Below the pieces are notes generated by a model, which did not search any database, was not told the DNA's origin, and saw only the letters and a list, made by a program, of their open reading frames with translations. Shown in pieces: positions 1 to 10,777 of a stretch of DNA of 64,000 nucleotides (position 1 is its first letter; each line of letters opens with the position of its first letter). The stretch comes from Sabethes cyaneus (taxonomy: Eukaryota; Arthropoda; Insecta; Diptera; Culicidae). The translations under genes were made by a program, and so were the position numbers. The DNA lies in NCBI RefSeq assembly GCF_943734655.1, contig NC_071355.1, positions 80,551,449-80,615,448 of the forward strand. Direction: 5' to 3'.

Positions 1-1640
1 CAAAATAAACTCCTCTAAAAATTTTGGAAAACATGTTGCAAATGAAGATGCACATTGGGATTCTGCGCAACTGATGGTATGCCATCTGGTCCTGGTTGCA
101 GCTTTTAAATTGAAACTGCACATAAAAAATTTGAAATCATGATTGATTATGACTGAACCAATATATCAGGCAACAAGAAGAATTCGCAGACTCGTGCAAA
201 CTAAACATATCATTCAGATATTCAGTTGGCATTATACAATGAAACCTAATCAACCTCCGCTATGGAAAGGCATTGAGCAATAAAGTTAGTTCTTTGAAAG
301 TCAAATCAAAATTCCTGCTCAGATTCGATTAATAAAGCACAAAACATTGCAAGGCGTAAAGCGATTGCTTGGTGGTATCGATCAAGGCCTACAGACGGCT
401 CAACGGCCTCGAATGCAGCGCATTAACGTACGGCACACTTGTTGGTAAAAACTAGGTCGATTACACGGTCTCGGCTGATCACGATCGAGTTCATCTGCAT
501 TATAATCTGTAATGACGTACCGTCGATAAGAACAAAATTGCTCTATTGAATGAAGATGCTGACGGATCTGGGAACAGGTAGCCATCAGGACCTTTAGCCA
601 TATGAGATAGGGCTGGTTATAATTTCAAATCATAGAACTTGGATTTCTTTTTTCGAACCCAGTTGGTTTGACAATGCAATAAGGACGCCGCCATATTGCC
701 TTTTTACGGTGGTTTAACATTATTACGTAACAGTACGCTTGATTGAAACATGCGTTAGGATTGAAATGAATAACAACGAACCTAAGCTTAAGACTATGTT
801 TGCAAGCGGAGGAAACTTGGCATATAGTTATCTAGGAAACTTAAGCCGGATAATCAGCGAAGATGATTTTAAGATAGGTAATCGATGAGTTCTTGTAGAT
901 TCGCATAATTTTAACCAATTGTAAACAATTATTATGCGCTGGCTATTATCAACTGACCCGAGATGAAGTCAACTATAAGAGTACCGGCAAACACTGATTC
1001 ACACGATTTTCTGAACGATGTGTTCCAACAGCTAACCCTGATAGAAGGGACAGAACATTAGGACAAAGGATGTATCAAAAGCGTGTGCATCTCTGCGACG
1101 TACTCGGTGAAATGATCACAATAGACGAGGATGTGGATAATCTGCTGATACTTCATTACACTAGCAGTGACATATTTGCGCACTCACATACTGTAAAACA
1201 GGTTGGCGTATATCTTTTTAATCGATTGACTAGTGATAAGTGATCTTTCTGTAGTAATCACTTTGCATATTTTCTGGAGTCTCCAGCACTCGATGATATG
1301 TGCTTATCATTATCGCTGGTTAACACACGTTACAGTATCTTCATATTCCACTAAATTAATGCATAAAACCATATAACTTCTCGTTTTAACACACAGTGCC
1401 CTTTTAAAATGATGATAGAATCTGCATTTGCTATTAGAAGGGAAACTCAAAACAATCACCTACATGTGCTTTTTGCAGGCCACAACGAAAAACTTAATTT
1501 GTACTGCGGTTTTTCACTGGTTCATACAGCTACTGATTGAACACTGACGTACGGTAGTCGCGAAACAGAAAAAGATTCACTTTCAACGTACCGAGTTGCT
1601 AGGATAGAAGCAAGTAACAGTCAGCGAGGACCTTGCCCGA
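1..1640. other. Unrecognised AT-rich intergenic DNA
   Basis: I see no coding region, repeat family or RNA gene in this stretch. Open frames are short and none resembles a known protein. It may hold host regulatory DNA, but nothing in the sequence shows this directly. Confidence 0.5.
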
Positions 1641-1642
1641 AG

Positions 1643-1670
1643 TATATATATAGAAAAGCGAATTTTAGTT
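1643..1670 (+). promoter_or_regulatory. Possible TATA box with initiator-like site
   Basis: An eleven-base alternating TATATATATAG block begins at 1643 and is followed by TTAGTT at 1665-1670, one base from the arthropod initiator TCAGTT. The spacing (about 24 nt from the first T to the initiator A) is shorter than the usual ~30 nt. The small secreted-peptide-like ORF at 1869 lies about 200 nt downstream. This is a weak core-promoter candidate; alternating TA runs are common in AT-rich DNA. Confidence 0.15.
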
Positions 1671-1868
1671 TGCATCTGGATCCCAACCCACCGGCCAGCC
1701 GCCGTTGGTTTCAAACCGAAGAGAGGAGAGATGAGCAGCTTCCGAAAAAACTTCGCCTGAAACGTAGCCCCCCTTTCTGTTTTGTTTTCCCGACATGGGA
1801 GCACTCCAACAGTGTGCTGTTCATTTGCAGTTTAGCTATCTATAAGCACTCTGGTAAGGCGAGTGAAG

Positions 1869-2006
1869 ATGATTATGCTGATGATTGGCAAGTCTGCACT
1901 TTTGTTCGGTTTATTATTTAACCAAATCGCTGCAGGCAGACAGAAGCAAACAGAAACGCAAGAAACGATAGTGAAGTCGGTCTGGTCGGTATCTTCCTCC
2001 TGCTAG
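1869..2006 (+). CDS. Small ORF with signal-peptide-like start (possible secreted peptide or first coding exon)
   Basis: A 45-codon ORF starts with ATG at 1869 and stops with TAG at 2004-2006. Residues 1-23 look like a secretory signal: a short start, one Lys at position 8, then a hydrophobic core SALLFGLLFNQIAAG ending in small residues. The remainder is polar (GRQKQTETQETIV...) and ends in a Ser-rich stretch with one Cys. A possible splice donor, CG|GTATCT, lies at 1988-1990, so this could instead be exon 1 of a longer secreted protein. No family is recognised. The ATG was chosen as the first in frame; two further Met codons follow at positions 3 and 5. A chance ORF remains quite possible at this length. 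Confidence 0.22.
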   Translation: MIMLMIGKSALLFGLLFNQIAAGRQKQTETQETIVKSVWSVSSSC

Positions 2007-2009
2007 GCT

Positions 2010-3289
2010 AGCCCGTGGAGTTCCACCGCTAGACAAATTCGTCATCCACAGCTGAACACATCCAGGGTCGAACTTTGAATACTTTGAACTCCAAAGAACG
2101 TAGACATAGTTTCTTTTCGAACCAGCTACATCCATGTATAGACGATATTTTGTTTCATCAAACATGCACATAATAAATTATTCAATTAAAAAAGCAACAC
2201 CGCTGTATTGCTGAGATTTTATAGACTAAAAATAAAATAACTACTTAACTCAAGATATTTAGCCCGTAAATTTGTGCAGAGTGAATTCAACCCTGTTTAC
2301 AGCTGTAAATGCAGCAGTTGTGCTTGTTATACAATTTCGGTAAACAGCCTTTTCGTGGTACTAGCAAGTGGACTACCCAAAACGCAACTTGGAAAACGAA
2401 ACTCATTAGACATGGACCATTCATATATTAATCGACTGGAGTACTCATGCACATTTGTTTATTTACTTTTGAGGTCTTTGGCGTTGCTTTTTATCCAAAA
2501 CCCAACATTTTTCCTCTACTATACCGTACAATTATGCTTTATCGCTTTGTGGCTCTTGGTTCCAAGCCAAAAATGCACAATCAGGGGGCGATTCCGATGG
2601 GCAATATAGACGTAAGCCGGCTGTCTATGCTGACGGTTTTTGGGTCACGCCGATTTGCTGATTTTAGGCGCCGTTACACCGACTTAACTGACAATTATCC
2701 GAATGCTTACTATGGCCATGCCGCCAGAAGGTGCGGCACCATAGCATCTGTTTTTGGTTTTATTTTTATTTTTTTTGGGCATCATAGTCAAAAGTTATGC
2801 ACGCTGCTTGGTGTTGGGCACAATGAAAGTGAAGTTTATGCAGCCTGTCCGGATGACCTACTGCAGCAGCATGAGTGTACTCCCAATTGAGCGATTCATG
2901 CAAAAAGGTTGAATGATGTAACTCGATGAACCGCAAAACAATGCAGAGCCCTAAAAGGATTTCTAACTTCGGGGGTTAGCCATAAAATTAGGTTTGATCA
3001 CAATGAGTAAGTTGAACAATGGTGATATTTGTTGATAAAATGTTACATACTAACATTTTTTACAGATTTCTGTATTATATACAAGATAAGAAGATATATC
3101 ATTCACTCATTCCTTCGTTAAAATCCATCTTACCATCCAACACTTCCGTTATATAAGCCATCCAACCGGTTTATTTCGAAACCAAGAGATTTCGAATAGC
3201 AGGTCATGCAGTCAAGCAGTAATTGTAGTGTAATTGCAGTTGATTGAATGTAAATTTACAAATTTCTCGTTAATACTGAAGGGTTGTGG
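2010..3289. other. Unrecognised stretch with one 147-codon open frame
   Basis: The longest open frame runs 2447-2890 on the plus strand (147 codons). It overlaps a 111-codon frame at 2274-2609, has no recognisable domain and shows erratic composition, so it is probably fortuitous. The stretch around 2580-2760 is less AT-rich than its surroundings and may be a fragment of an unknown repeat. Nothing else is supported. Confidence 0.4.
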
Positions 3290-3291
3290 TA

Positions 3292-4248
3292 GGGGAAAGG
3301 CAGTAAAGACGGATACTGCGGGAAAGACGGACACTTGTCATATTTCATAAACAATATTTTTTTGAAGCAAACCAATGATGGGAAATGTTTCTATAGAATA
3401 AATGAACATTTTTGAATTAAATTGCCGCTTTGTAGCAGCGCAGTTGTCAAATTTATAAGTAAAACAAAGAAAAAATGCGTAAATACGTTAACTGATGTAA
3501 TTTTGTATGTGAAGAAAATAGCTGGTAAATCGTTAAAAAGCAACACTTTCGTACTATATCGACGACATTATGTTGGTTTGACCCTTCACTGAATGTCCAT
3601 TAGAAATCTAGTGAATTTTTGAATATTCAGTAAAAAGTTATTAAAATTTGAAAAAACGGTATCCAAGTCGGGAAAGACGGACACCTGAAGGTAGGGAAAG
3701 ACGGACACAAATATTTCGTATTCATTTTGCCCAACAACGACTAAAATTGCAAATACTTACATATTATATATGAAAAAGTATGCAGAAGCCATTTAACAGT
3801 TGGAATAGGCCAACTTTTAGAAACGTTTAATTCATCACCAATTAAAATATTGAAGAATATATAAGGGAACCATTTTATTTCCTCGCTCAAAGTGGGGATC
3901 GGGAAGGGGGTTTTCCCAAGCCAATTCTTTCCCAAATACGTGATGAAATATATTAATCTTTCTTAATAGTGATAATTCGTCGACGCGTGATACCTTTTCG
4001 CGACTGTCCGTTTTTCCCATATCAAGTGTCCGTCTTTCCCGCCCAGGCGCAGAAAGTCTGATTTATACATAATGTTTATAATATTAAAAAAAAGTATAAA
4101 TTTTGGAAGAAATTTTCTAGCACACGTTGTAACTATATTAGACAGAGACCTAAAGGTTCAGTTTGTATGAAAATTGCGATCAATACAGTTATATTTGAGT
4201 ATATGTTGAGTCTTGACCTTAAGGTATCCGTCTTTACCGCCCTTCCCC
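3292..4248. mobile_element. TA-flanked inverted-repeat element with internal GGGAAAGACGGACAC repeats
   Basis: The two ends form an imperfect inverted repeat of about 25 bp (GGGGAAAGGCAGTAAAGAC on the left, GGGGAAGGGCGGTAAAGAC reading in from the right). Each end is bordered by TA (3290-3291 and 4249-4250), as in Tc1/mariner-type insertion. The 15-mer GGGAAAGACGGACAC occurs in direct orientation at 3320-3334, 3670-3684 and 3694-3708, and inverted at 4026-4040. An inverted variant lies at 4004-4018. No transposase is encoded, so this is a non-autonomous element of about 957 bp. The repeated motif may be a transposase-binding site, which is inference. Confidence 0.75.
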
Positions 4249-4250
4249 TA

Positions 4251-4904
4251 TAGGAAAACATGGACTTGACTGAAACTAAGCAGCTGAGGTACAAAATCGA
4301 TGACGACTAACTTCACCTTAAAGCAAAGTCATTTGTATTTAGACGCAGGTTAATCCAAAAAATACTTTGAACCATAGAGGCGCTGGCAGGGGCGGGCTGG
4401 GAGCCAAAGGGCTCGCCGGACCTTTGATATTAGGGGCCCCAGTTTGCAATATTCTCATGATAGTAAATTAACACAAAAAAGACATCTACTCAAAAGACAT
4501 CAGCGTTACAAGGACAGTAAATCGAATGAATATGGGCTCTATTTTGTAAGTTATGTCGTGCAACTCGACTCGACTCAGGCACTGTCGAGTGTCGAGTATC
4601 GGGAGAACGGGCAGCATAGCGGCTCGATGCTCGAAACAAAACAAACTCAGTCGTTATTAGCCGAGTTACCAGCTTTTAGCGTGTGCGCCATATTAGCGGT
4701 TCACGGTACTTTAGTTTTGACGCTTTTAACCTTAACCCAATCTTCGCTGCTTTGAGTTTAAGTTTGTTCAGCCACCACCACAGATGCTGTTCTATCGACA
4801 ATATCCATTTCATTATGAAAACAGACGAACTAACTAGATTTGCTGAAGATTGTGCCTGTGTGTTGCTCCTTTCATAACATCCTGTAACGGAATGTTGAGC
4901 AGCC
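4251..4904. other. Unrecognised repeat-like stretch
   Basis: At 4386 the sequence CAGGGGCGGGCTGGG followed by GGGGCCCC resembles the end of a hAT-like element, but no partner end was found. The GGGGCCCC motif recurs near 6914, 6987 and 7054. Short Ser/Leu-rich open frames at 4444-4755 and 4676-4957 have no recognisable domain. Confidence 0.3.
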
Positions 4905-5075
4905 CACCTGAGGGACCATCGTGTTGATAAAGTCCCCTGCGAGGTTAGAATGGCCATGATTTTACGGTCGATGGTATCATACGCAACTTTGAAATCAATG
5001 AAATAATTGTCCGTTGAATTCTGTATTCATGGACTTTTTGGAGGATCTGCCGCAGCGTGATCATTTGATTTGATT
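4905..5075 (-). pseudogene. RTE-like reverse transcriptase scrap
   Basis: Read on the minus strand, broken frames give QMITLRQILQK and, after a shift, YFIDFKVAYDTIDRK. This is the RT block around the first catalytic aspartate (DFKxAYD) of RTE-clade non-LTR elements, comparable to LFVDFKAAYDSV in the copy at 56.5-57.7 kb. Only about 170 bp remains. It has several frame changes and cannot code. It lies in opposite orientation to the longer RTE remnant that follows at 5291. Confidence 0.6.
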
Positions 5076-5290
5076 TGCGTAATAAATGATATGATGTCAA
5101 TAGCTCAATATATGAGCAGCTTACTGCGTCTACACGTCAGAACAGAACAGTTCATAGTGCAGGTGATTCCCGTGCCGAGTTATAGCTATCCCTGGGATTA
5201 AACTCTAGGATTCTCCTATAAGAATCCTGCTTCTATAAGCAAGGTATTCTGTGCGAATCCTCTGTAGAATTTCTTCACACGATTTCAATG

Positions 5291-6735
5291 CCTGTGATGT
5301 GCAATGATAGTGCTGGCAACCTGCTTACGGACAAAACAACGGTAGCAGCCAGGTGGAAGAGTATTTCCAGACGCTGTTGAATAGAGAAGTAAACACGAAG
5401 ATCAGCAGCTACAGGATAAGAATTTTGAGCGAAAGCCAAACTATGGAGCCATCAACACAGGAGGAGGTCAAAAGAGCAATCAGTGAGCTGAAAAATGGTA
5501 AGGTTGCTGTAAAGGATGATCCTGGCTGAACTTCTAAAAACGGGGAGCGAGCAGTTGTACGAAACAATTCGCCACCTCATTGTGAGGAATAGAATATGGG
5601 AGGAAAATAAATATCGGAGGAGTGGTTGATTGGCCTCATTTTCCATAATTTTAAAAACGGACATCGCCTTGAGAGTAAAAACTATCGAGGCATTACGTTA
5701 CTCAATTTTTAGACTGAGTCCGTTAGCTGAGTTCTTCGTCGGCGAGTATCAAGCTGGTTTTCATGAGGGTCGCTTCACGATGGATCAGATATTTACCCTG
5801 CGTCTATAACTGACGAGTTCCGGGAGTACAACTTGCAGACTCATAATATTTTTATGGATTTCAAGGTGGCATACGATTCAGTCAAACGAAATGAGCTGTG
5901 ACAGTTAACGCTAGGACATGGTTTTCCCACAGGACTAGTTACGTTAATTCGTGTGACGCTGGATGAGTAAAAATTATGAGTCAGAATAGCAGATGAGACC
6001 TCACGTGCTTTTTGATTTTGCGGATGACGTCGATATCACCAAAATCAAAAGTAGAGCAGCGAAAGAAGCCTTCAGGTCATTTATTGAGAAATTGGGACTT
6101 ACCATTAACACCGCCAAAACGAAGTACATGGCGTGGAAATCCAAATGGTGTTGGTGTCGAAGAGGAACTGAATATATTTTGGCATGCTCGTGACATGTGA
6201 CAACGATGTAAGTCACAAAATAAAACGACTAATTACAGCTGCGAATTGGCCTTTACGCAGCCATTACATTTTGTAGCTGAAGTCCCGTAGCTTGCAAATT
6301 CGCATAAAACAGACCCTCTAGAGAACACTAATCCTCTTGGTGGCCCTTTACGGACATGAATCATGGACGCTAAAAGAAGCTGATCGACGAATGCTTGGGG
6401 GTTTAGCGTTTGGCAAAATCCAAAATGGAGTGTAGCGCAGACGCATGAACCACGAGCTATATTAAGAATGCAAATATGCTGTTATAATGAAGATAGTACA
6501 GTGTGGCAGTCTGGGCTGGACTGGTCACGTGTCTAGAATGCCCGACGAAAGAGTAGCCAAAATTATTTTAAGCAGAGAATCAAGAAGAGACCGTAGACTT
6601 CGGAGTAAACATCGCACTGATAGATGTGCGCTATCGAGGATGATGCATGTTCAGCTGGTGTTCGAGAGGTTTGGAGAAAGGTAGGATCATAATTCATTCG
6701 GCGCAGGATCGATAACGGACCGTCGCCACTGAAGT
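5291..6735 (+). pseudogene. RTE-a remnant, copy 1: reverse transcriptase and C-terminal region
   Basis: This is a decayed 3' half of an RTE-like retrotransposon, the same subfamily as the element at 56181-59337. Recognisable blocks, in changing frames, are NLLTDKTTVAARW (5314-5351), an EEVKRAISELKNGK-like segment (5460-5504), the YQAGF(H)EGR region (5748-5775), DFKVAYDSVKRNE (about 5860-5895) and the catalytic-site relative FADDVDI (about 6010-6030). C-terminal segments GWTGHVSRMPDERVAKI (about 6510-6560) follow. It has many stops and frameshifts, and the 5' endonuclease part is absent. It keeps two segments that the 56-59 kb copy has lost, so the two copies complement each other. Confidence 0.85.
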
Positions 6736-6736
6736 A

Positions 6737-6780
6737 GACTGAGTATGGAACTTAAGCCGACTGAGTATGGAGCTTAAGCC
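6737..6780. repeat. 22-bp tandem duplication at an RTE 3' end
   Basis: A 22-bp unit beginning GACTGAGTATGGA occurs twice in tandem (6737-6758 and 6759-6780) with one mismatch. It lies directly after the RTE-a 3' terminus (CGCCACTGAAGTA). It could be a duplicated tail or a duplicated target. Confidence 0.7.
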
Positions 6781-6900
6781 GACAATATTTATATGTAGTC
6801 AAATAACTGCGCATGAAATACTAATTCTACTTTTCAATATTCAGAATTGAAGCTGGTAATATTTTCGGAGCTTGGACCCCAACAGCTCAACTTAAATGAT

Positions 6901-7114
6901 TTCATGAATCATGGGGCCCCAGCAATCGAACATTCGTGATTCATAGAAAAAGTTTAATTGAAAGAGAAATTTTGGCCTAAAGTTCGGGGCCCCAGTAGTC
7001 CCATTTGAAACTGAATTTTCAATCATCAAATCGGTTGATTTCATAAATCATGGGGCCCCAGCAATTGAACATTCGTGAGTCGTAGAAAAAGTTTAACTGC
7101 AATAAAAATTTTGG
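6901..7114 (+). repeat. Two tandem copies of a ~75-bp GGGGCCCC-containing repeat
   Basis: Segments 6901-6976 and 7040-7114 are close copies (ATGGGGCCCCAGCAA, then CATTCGTGA, then AGAAAAAGTTTAA). They are spaced 139 bp apart. The intervening part holds a further GGGGCCCC (about 6985). The same octamer occurs at 4433, so this may be internal material of one larger old element interrupted by the RTE remnants. Confidence 0.65.
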
Positions 7115-7406
7115 AAAATCTCATTTTGTGTAACAACGAAATTTTGTTGAAAATCTATTAAGTGTGTTGTGCTTCACACGAAGACTATAGAAAAATCCTT
7201 TCCAGTGAGGAGTTTGGTTATGATAAGGTGAAATACTAAAAAAGCACTTTTTGTATCGGGCCACTTGAGTAGGCATGGTTGAGCCACCATAATTTTAAGC
7301 GTAAAAACGCCATATTCGCTAGAGAATGTCTGTCACGTAGAATGTGATGAAATAAGGCCATATTAATACGATAAAAACCTAGATTGTTATTGTTTTTTTC
7401 ATTGTA

Positions 7407-8535
7407 CCGTCATCCGGAGTAAGATTGTGCCAAAAAAGTCCGCTTTTATTCTTTAACTCAGTCTACAAACAATTTTACAATGAAACCTAATTTTACTGGA
7501 AGTGCATGAACTTTGGCACAATCTCACTCCTTCTAGGGGGTGACTTTGTGCCAAAAGCATAAAGTTAAGGTAAATACCTAAACAGCGAACATTAGCATGT
7601 TTATAAACAATACACATAAATATCATTGTAAAGTAGTTCATATGGGCCGTCCATGGACTAAGTGAACTATTAGGGGCAGGGGGTCGGTCAAAAACAACGT
7701 CATACAAAAAGTATGACCGAAAGTAACCCGTGGAGGACTGAAATAACTAAAAATGAGTTCGTAGTTAACAGAACATTTAACAGAAGTAACCAGTATTTCG
7801 TTCAAGAACCCGCGGCCGCAGAACATGTGGCCCATCCCACCCCCCTCCCCCTCCTTAAAACTGGCAGTTTATACACGGTATAATATATTCGTCTTATATT
7901 AGAGTGTTTATTCAAAGCATCTGAAATTTCCAGAGAAAAAGTAAAAATTAGTTTAAATTATTTAGCAGACCTATGATGCTGTTTGCTCCAAAATGGATGA
8001 TGCAATCTAATCTGTCAAAATATTGTGCTCAATAGTACAGAATGTGAGTGTACTGGTATATTCTGACGTATTTTTGTTGTGTATGTGAATTCCACAAATT
8101 GGATCGATCATTATGGCTTGGCACAATCTCACCCTCGTGAAGCTCAAGACGTACAAAGTTTCGAAAAATATTATTTTCGTAAACAAAACTTATCTAGCGC
8201 ATAATAACCTTTCAATACATTGTAAATGATTAGTTTATATACCTTCAAAATAGCAAGTTGATGCGATTTCTTGTCTAGGTTGGTTTACGCGGGACATTGT
8301 TTACAAGCGTTATTTCCGAGTATTTTTGATCGCGAACTTTGAAACCCAGTTTAGACTAAATAGTTTGCTAATATTATCTGTGTTCCATCCTAAGTAATGA
8401 ATAAATATGTTATGTTCATCATCATTTTGAATTTAGGTCACCAGTTTCTATAGTTATAATAAATTTTCACAAATAAACATTCTTGGTTTTTGGCACAATC
8501 GCACCCCCGTGGTACAATGTCACCCCGGATGGCGG
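7407..8535. mobile_element. TA-flanked inverted-repeat element with repeated GTGCCAAAA / GGCACAATC motif
   Basis: The left end CCGTCATCCGGAGTAAG and the right end (read inward) CCGCCATCCGGGGTGAC form imperfect inverted termini. TA borders are at 7405-7406 and 8536-8537. Motifs of the type GGCACAATCxCACYCC recur near 7512, 8119 and 8492, with the complementary ATTGTGCCAAAA near the left end. The ~1.13-kb element has no transposase. A segment at about 7639-7850 (GGGCCGTCCATGG... CATGTGGCCCATCCC) looks like another small repeat inserted within it. The same terminal motif marks a solo end at 34950-35004. Confidence 0.7.
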
Positions 8536-8771
8536 TAACCAATCTGCGCAAAGCTGTAAACAAGGCGCACAGAGCCGATATTACTGCTTAAGAAGTGTTT
8601 TTGCTGCCTCAAACGAAATAGGTTGTATATGTTCTCCAATTTCGGCTGAATAGGTATTGTAGAATTGTTTACATAAATTTTATTCGATGCATATTCAGCT
8701 ATGGCTGAATAACTATGTTAGCAATGTTTAATCAGCGCATAAACGTTTCTTGGGAAACCACCGATCGAGAA

Positions 8772-9268
8772 GTTTAATCTAACCTTGTTTTTACTGGCGG
8801 AACGACGACACTATGCTGGCCCTTGCGACTTACAAGGTACTGTGAGTGGCGCTGGCGCTGTTCGCGCGGGTTTTCGAAAAAAGGCTCCGTTCCTACACTC
8901 AAAAAAATCGACACGTCGCATCCACGTGAAAAATCATGTAAACTTCTGTACAGCAACTTACGTGAACTTCATGTACTAGTTAATGGGAAAACTAATAAAA
9001 TTTACTGGGATCGCACGTAGACTGGTTAGTATGAGTGCGAGTTACCGACAATTCACGTGAATGTTACATGAAAAGTTTGATGGATAAGAATTACCTATGT
9101 TTTCACGTAAACTTGACGTGCTGATTTTTTCGAGTGTATGAAATAGACCAAACCCCGTGTTTTTAGTCTTGACCTTGAAATGCCGGTCTGTCACATATTG
9201 ATATTTTTTTGAAACGGTGGTTCTACAATTCGTCGTCCCACCAGTAAAAACAAGATTAGATCAAACTC
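8772..9268. mobile_element. Outer MITE with ~35-bp terminal inverted repeats
   Basis: The left end, around AATCTAACCTTGTTTTTACT, matches the reverse complement of the right end, GATCTAATCTTGTTTTTACT. The match continues through TGG(C/T)GG(A/G)ACGACGA. The element contains a second MITE at 8896-9136. Removing that leaves about 250 bp, a typical MITE size. It carries no coding capacity. Confidence 0.65.
8896..9136. mobile_element. Inner MITE, CACTC...GAGTG termini, TA-flanked
   Basis: The ends CACTCAAAAAAATCGACACG and (inverted) CACTCGAAAAAATCAGCACG are near-perfect terminal inverted repeats of ~20 bp. They are bordered by TA at 8894-8895 and 9137-9138. The interior is rich in ACGTG/CACGT motifs. 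It appears related to the small element at 11048-11234, which has CAC...GTG ends, TA borders and ACGT motifs. It is nested inside the element at 8772-9268. Confidence 0.7.
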
Positions 9269-9274
9269 AGTTTA

Positions 9275-10775
9275 CAGGGTATCCAGGGCAGCGAGCTAAT
9301 ACATTTCGCTTATTCTCATCTAGGGGGCAGGTTCAGGATCATCTTTAGGCATTTATTTTGTACATACTGAAGCTTCAGCTAGTGTGTCCTAGCACAGCCC
9401 AACCAGGCCTGAACCACATAGTCTATCGCTGGGTAGATTATTTGTTGGTAGACAGCCAGCGGATCCGTCAGGCTCAGTTTGGAGTATGCTAGATTTTTGA
9501 TGATTTTATTTACATGAAACCAGCAGATAAGCTGCCTGTCAAGTATGAGACCGAGGTAAGTGACTTCATCAGGCTACTGGATGATAGAGTAACCGCATCG
9601 AACCCTTACGTTCTTGACCGGAACAAGCCTCGGCGACTTCGTGGGAAATGTATAACCTGGGTTCTAGCCGCATTGATCACAATGCTCCAGCTCGTAAAAT
9701 ATAGTCCGCATACATGATTGCTGTGTCGTTCGCAAAGTGAGACAATGCATCTCCCCAAGGGAGAGGATGAATGTTAGATGTTTGTTATATAAAATTGGCC
9801 CCAGGATACTCCCTTGCGGTACACCTGCAGTGATGTTAAATGTTTGCGAACAGACACTATTCACGGATACTCGGAACACTTTGCCTGACAGGTAGTTTCT
9901 AATGATCTTAATAAGATACATCGGAAAATTGTGTCGATGCAGCTTGAACACCAGGCCGTCATGCCACACATTGAAGAATACCTTTTCGATATCCAAGAGC
10001 ACCATTGAGGTCGTCTTGGATACCGTCTTGTTTCGCTGGATTATTTTAGTAACTCCATGGAGTTGATAGATGGTGGACCGTCCTTTGTGGAATTCAAACT
10101 GTTCCTCCAAGAAAACACCATTCTTATCAGTGAAAGAATAAATCTGGCGTTGGATTGACTTCTCAAACAGCTTGGAGAGGGCAGCGAGCAAGCTGATGGG
10201 CCGATAGTTCTTGGAAACAGCAGGATCTTTCCCCAGTTTTAGCCCTGGGATAATTTTAGTTTATTTCTACATTGAAGGGTAGAAGCCAAGCTCCCAGGGT
10301 CGTTTTAATAGGGTCGCTACAAAGGTAAAAGAGCCGTGGCTCAAGTGTTTGAGCTCGATATTGAACGTGTTATCGAATCCGGGGGTTATCATGATTCTAG
10401 ATCCCTTGACATGGTCCATCAGCTCGTCAGTGGTTATTTTTTCTTCCTCAGGTACCAAGTTGTCTGATCGAGTACTCATGTGGGTTAACAATATTCTGTC
10501 CCAGATTGTGAGATATTACAAACTGCTGATCCAGTGCATCCGCTTTTTCACTTGGGATGAACCGAAGGATACGCTTTCAATTCTTCTGGAGGACCTTAGT
10601 CATGGACCAGAATGGCTTTAAATGAGGTGGAATTTGCTGCAGCTTCTGTTGGAATTCCTTGTTTCTTATCTCTCGAATTCGTTCCTGGATCTAGGGTTTG
10701 TCATAGATTTTTTCTGCCGATCACCAGTACACTGCTATTGGCGACGGTATACATTACGCAACCTCATTAGATGTT
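9275..10775 (-). pseudogene. Jockey-clade reverse transcriptase remnant
   Basis: The minus strand carries a degenerate RT of the Jockey clade (Juan-like). From the 5' side (10.77 kb) it reads an arginine-rich stretch and LRNVYRRQ. An open frame at 10491-10267 has GSRIMITPGFDNTFNI, equivalent to a KAPGFDGI motif. A 175-codon frame at 10191-9664 follows with LSKLFEKSIQRQI, EQFEFHKGRST, LLDIEKVFFNVWHDGL and AGVPQGSILGPILYN. The catalytic aspartate of the first motif (normally EKAFDNVWH) is replaced, reading VFFNVWH, and no YADD survives. C-terminal 'thumb' sequence continues in broken frames to about 9275. It is clearly non-functional. Confidence 0.85.
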
Positions 10776-10777
10776 TG

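Noticed and set aside
2447..2890. 147-codon open frame
   Set aside because: Overlaps another frame, contains no domain and has no supporting context.
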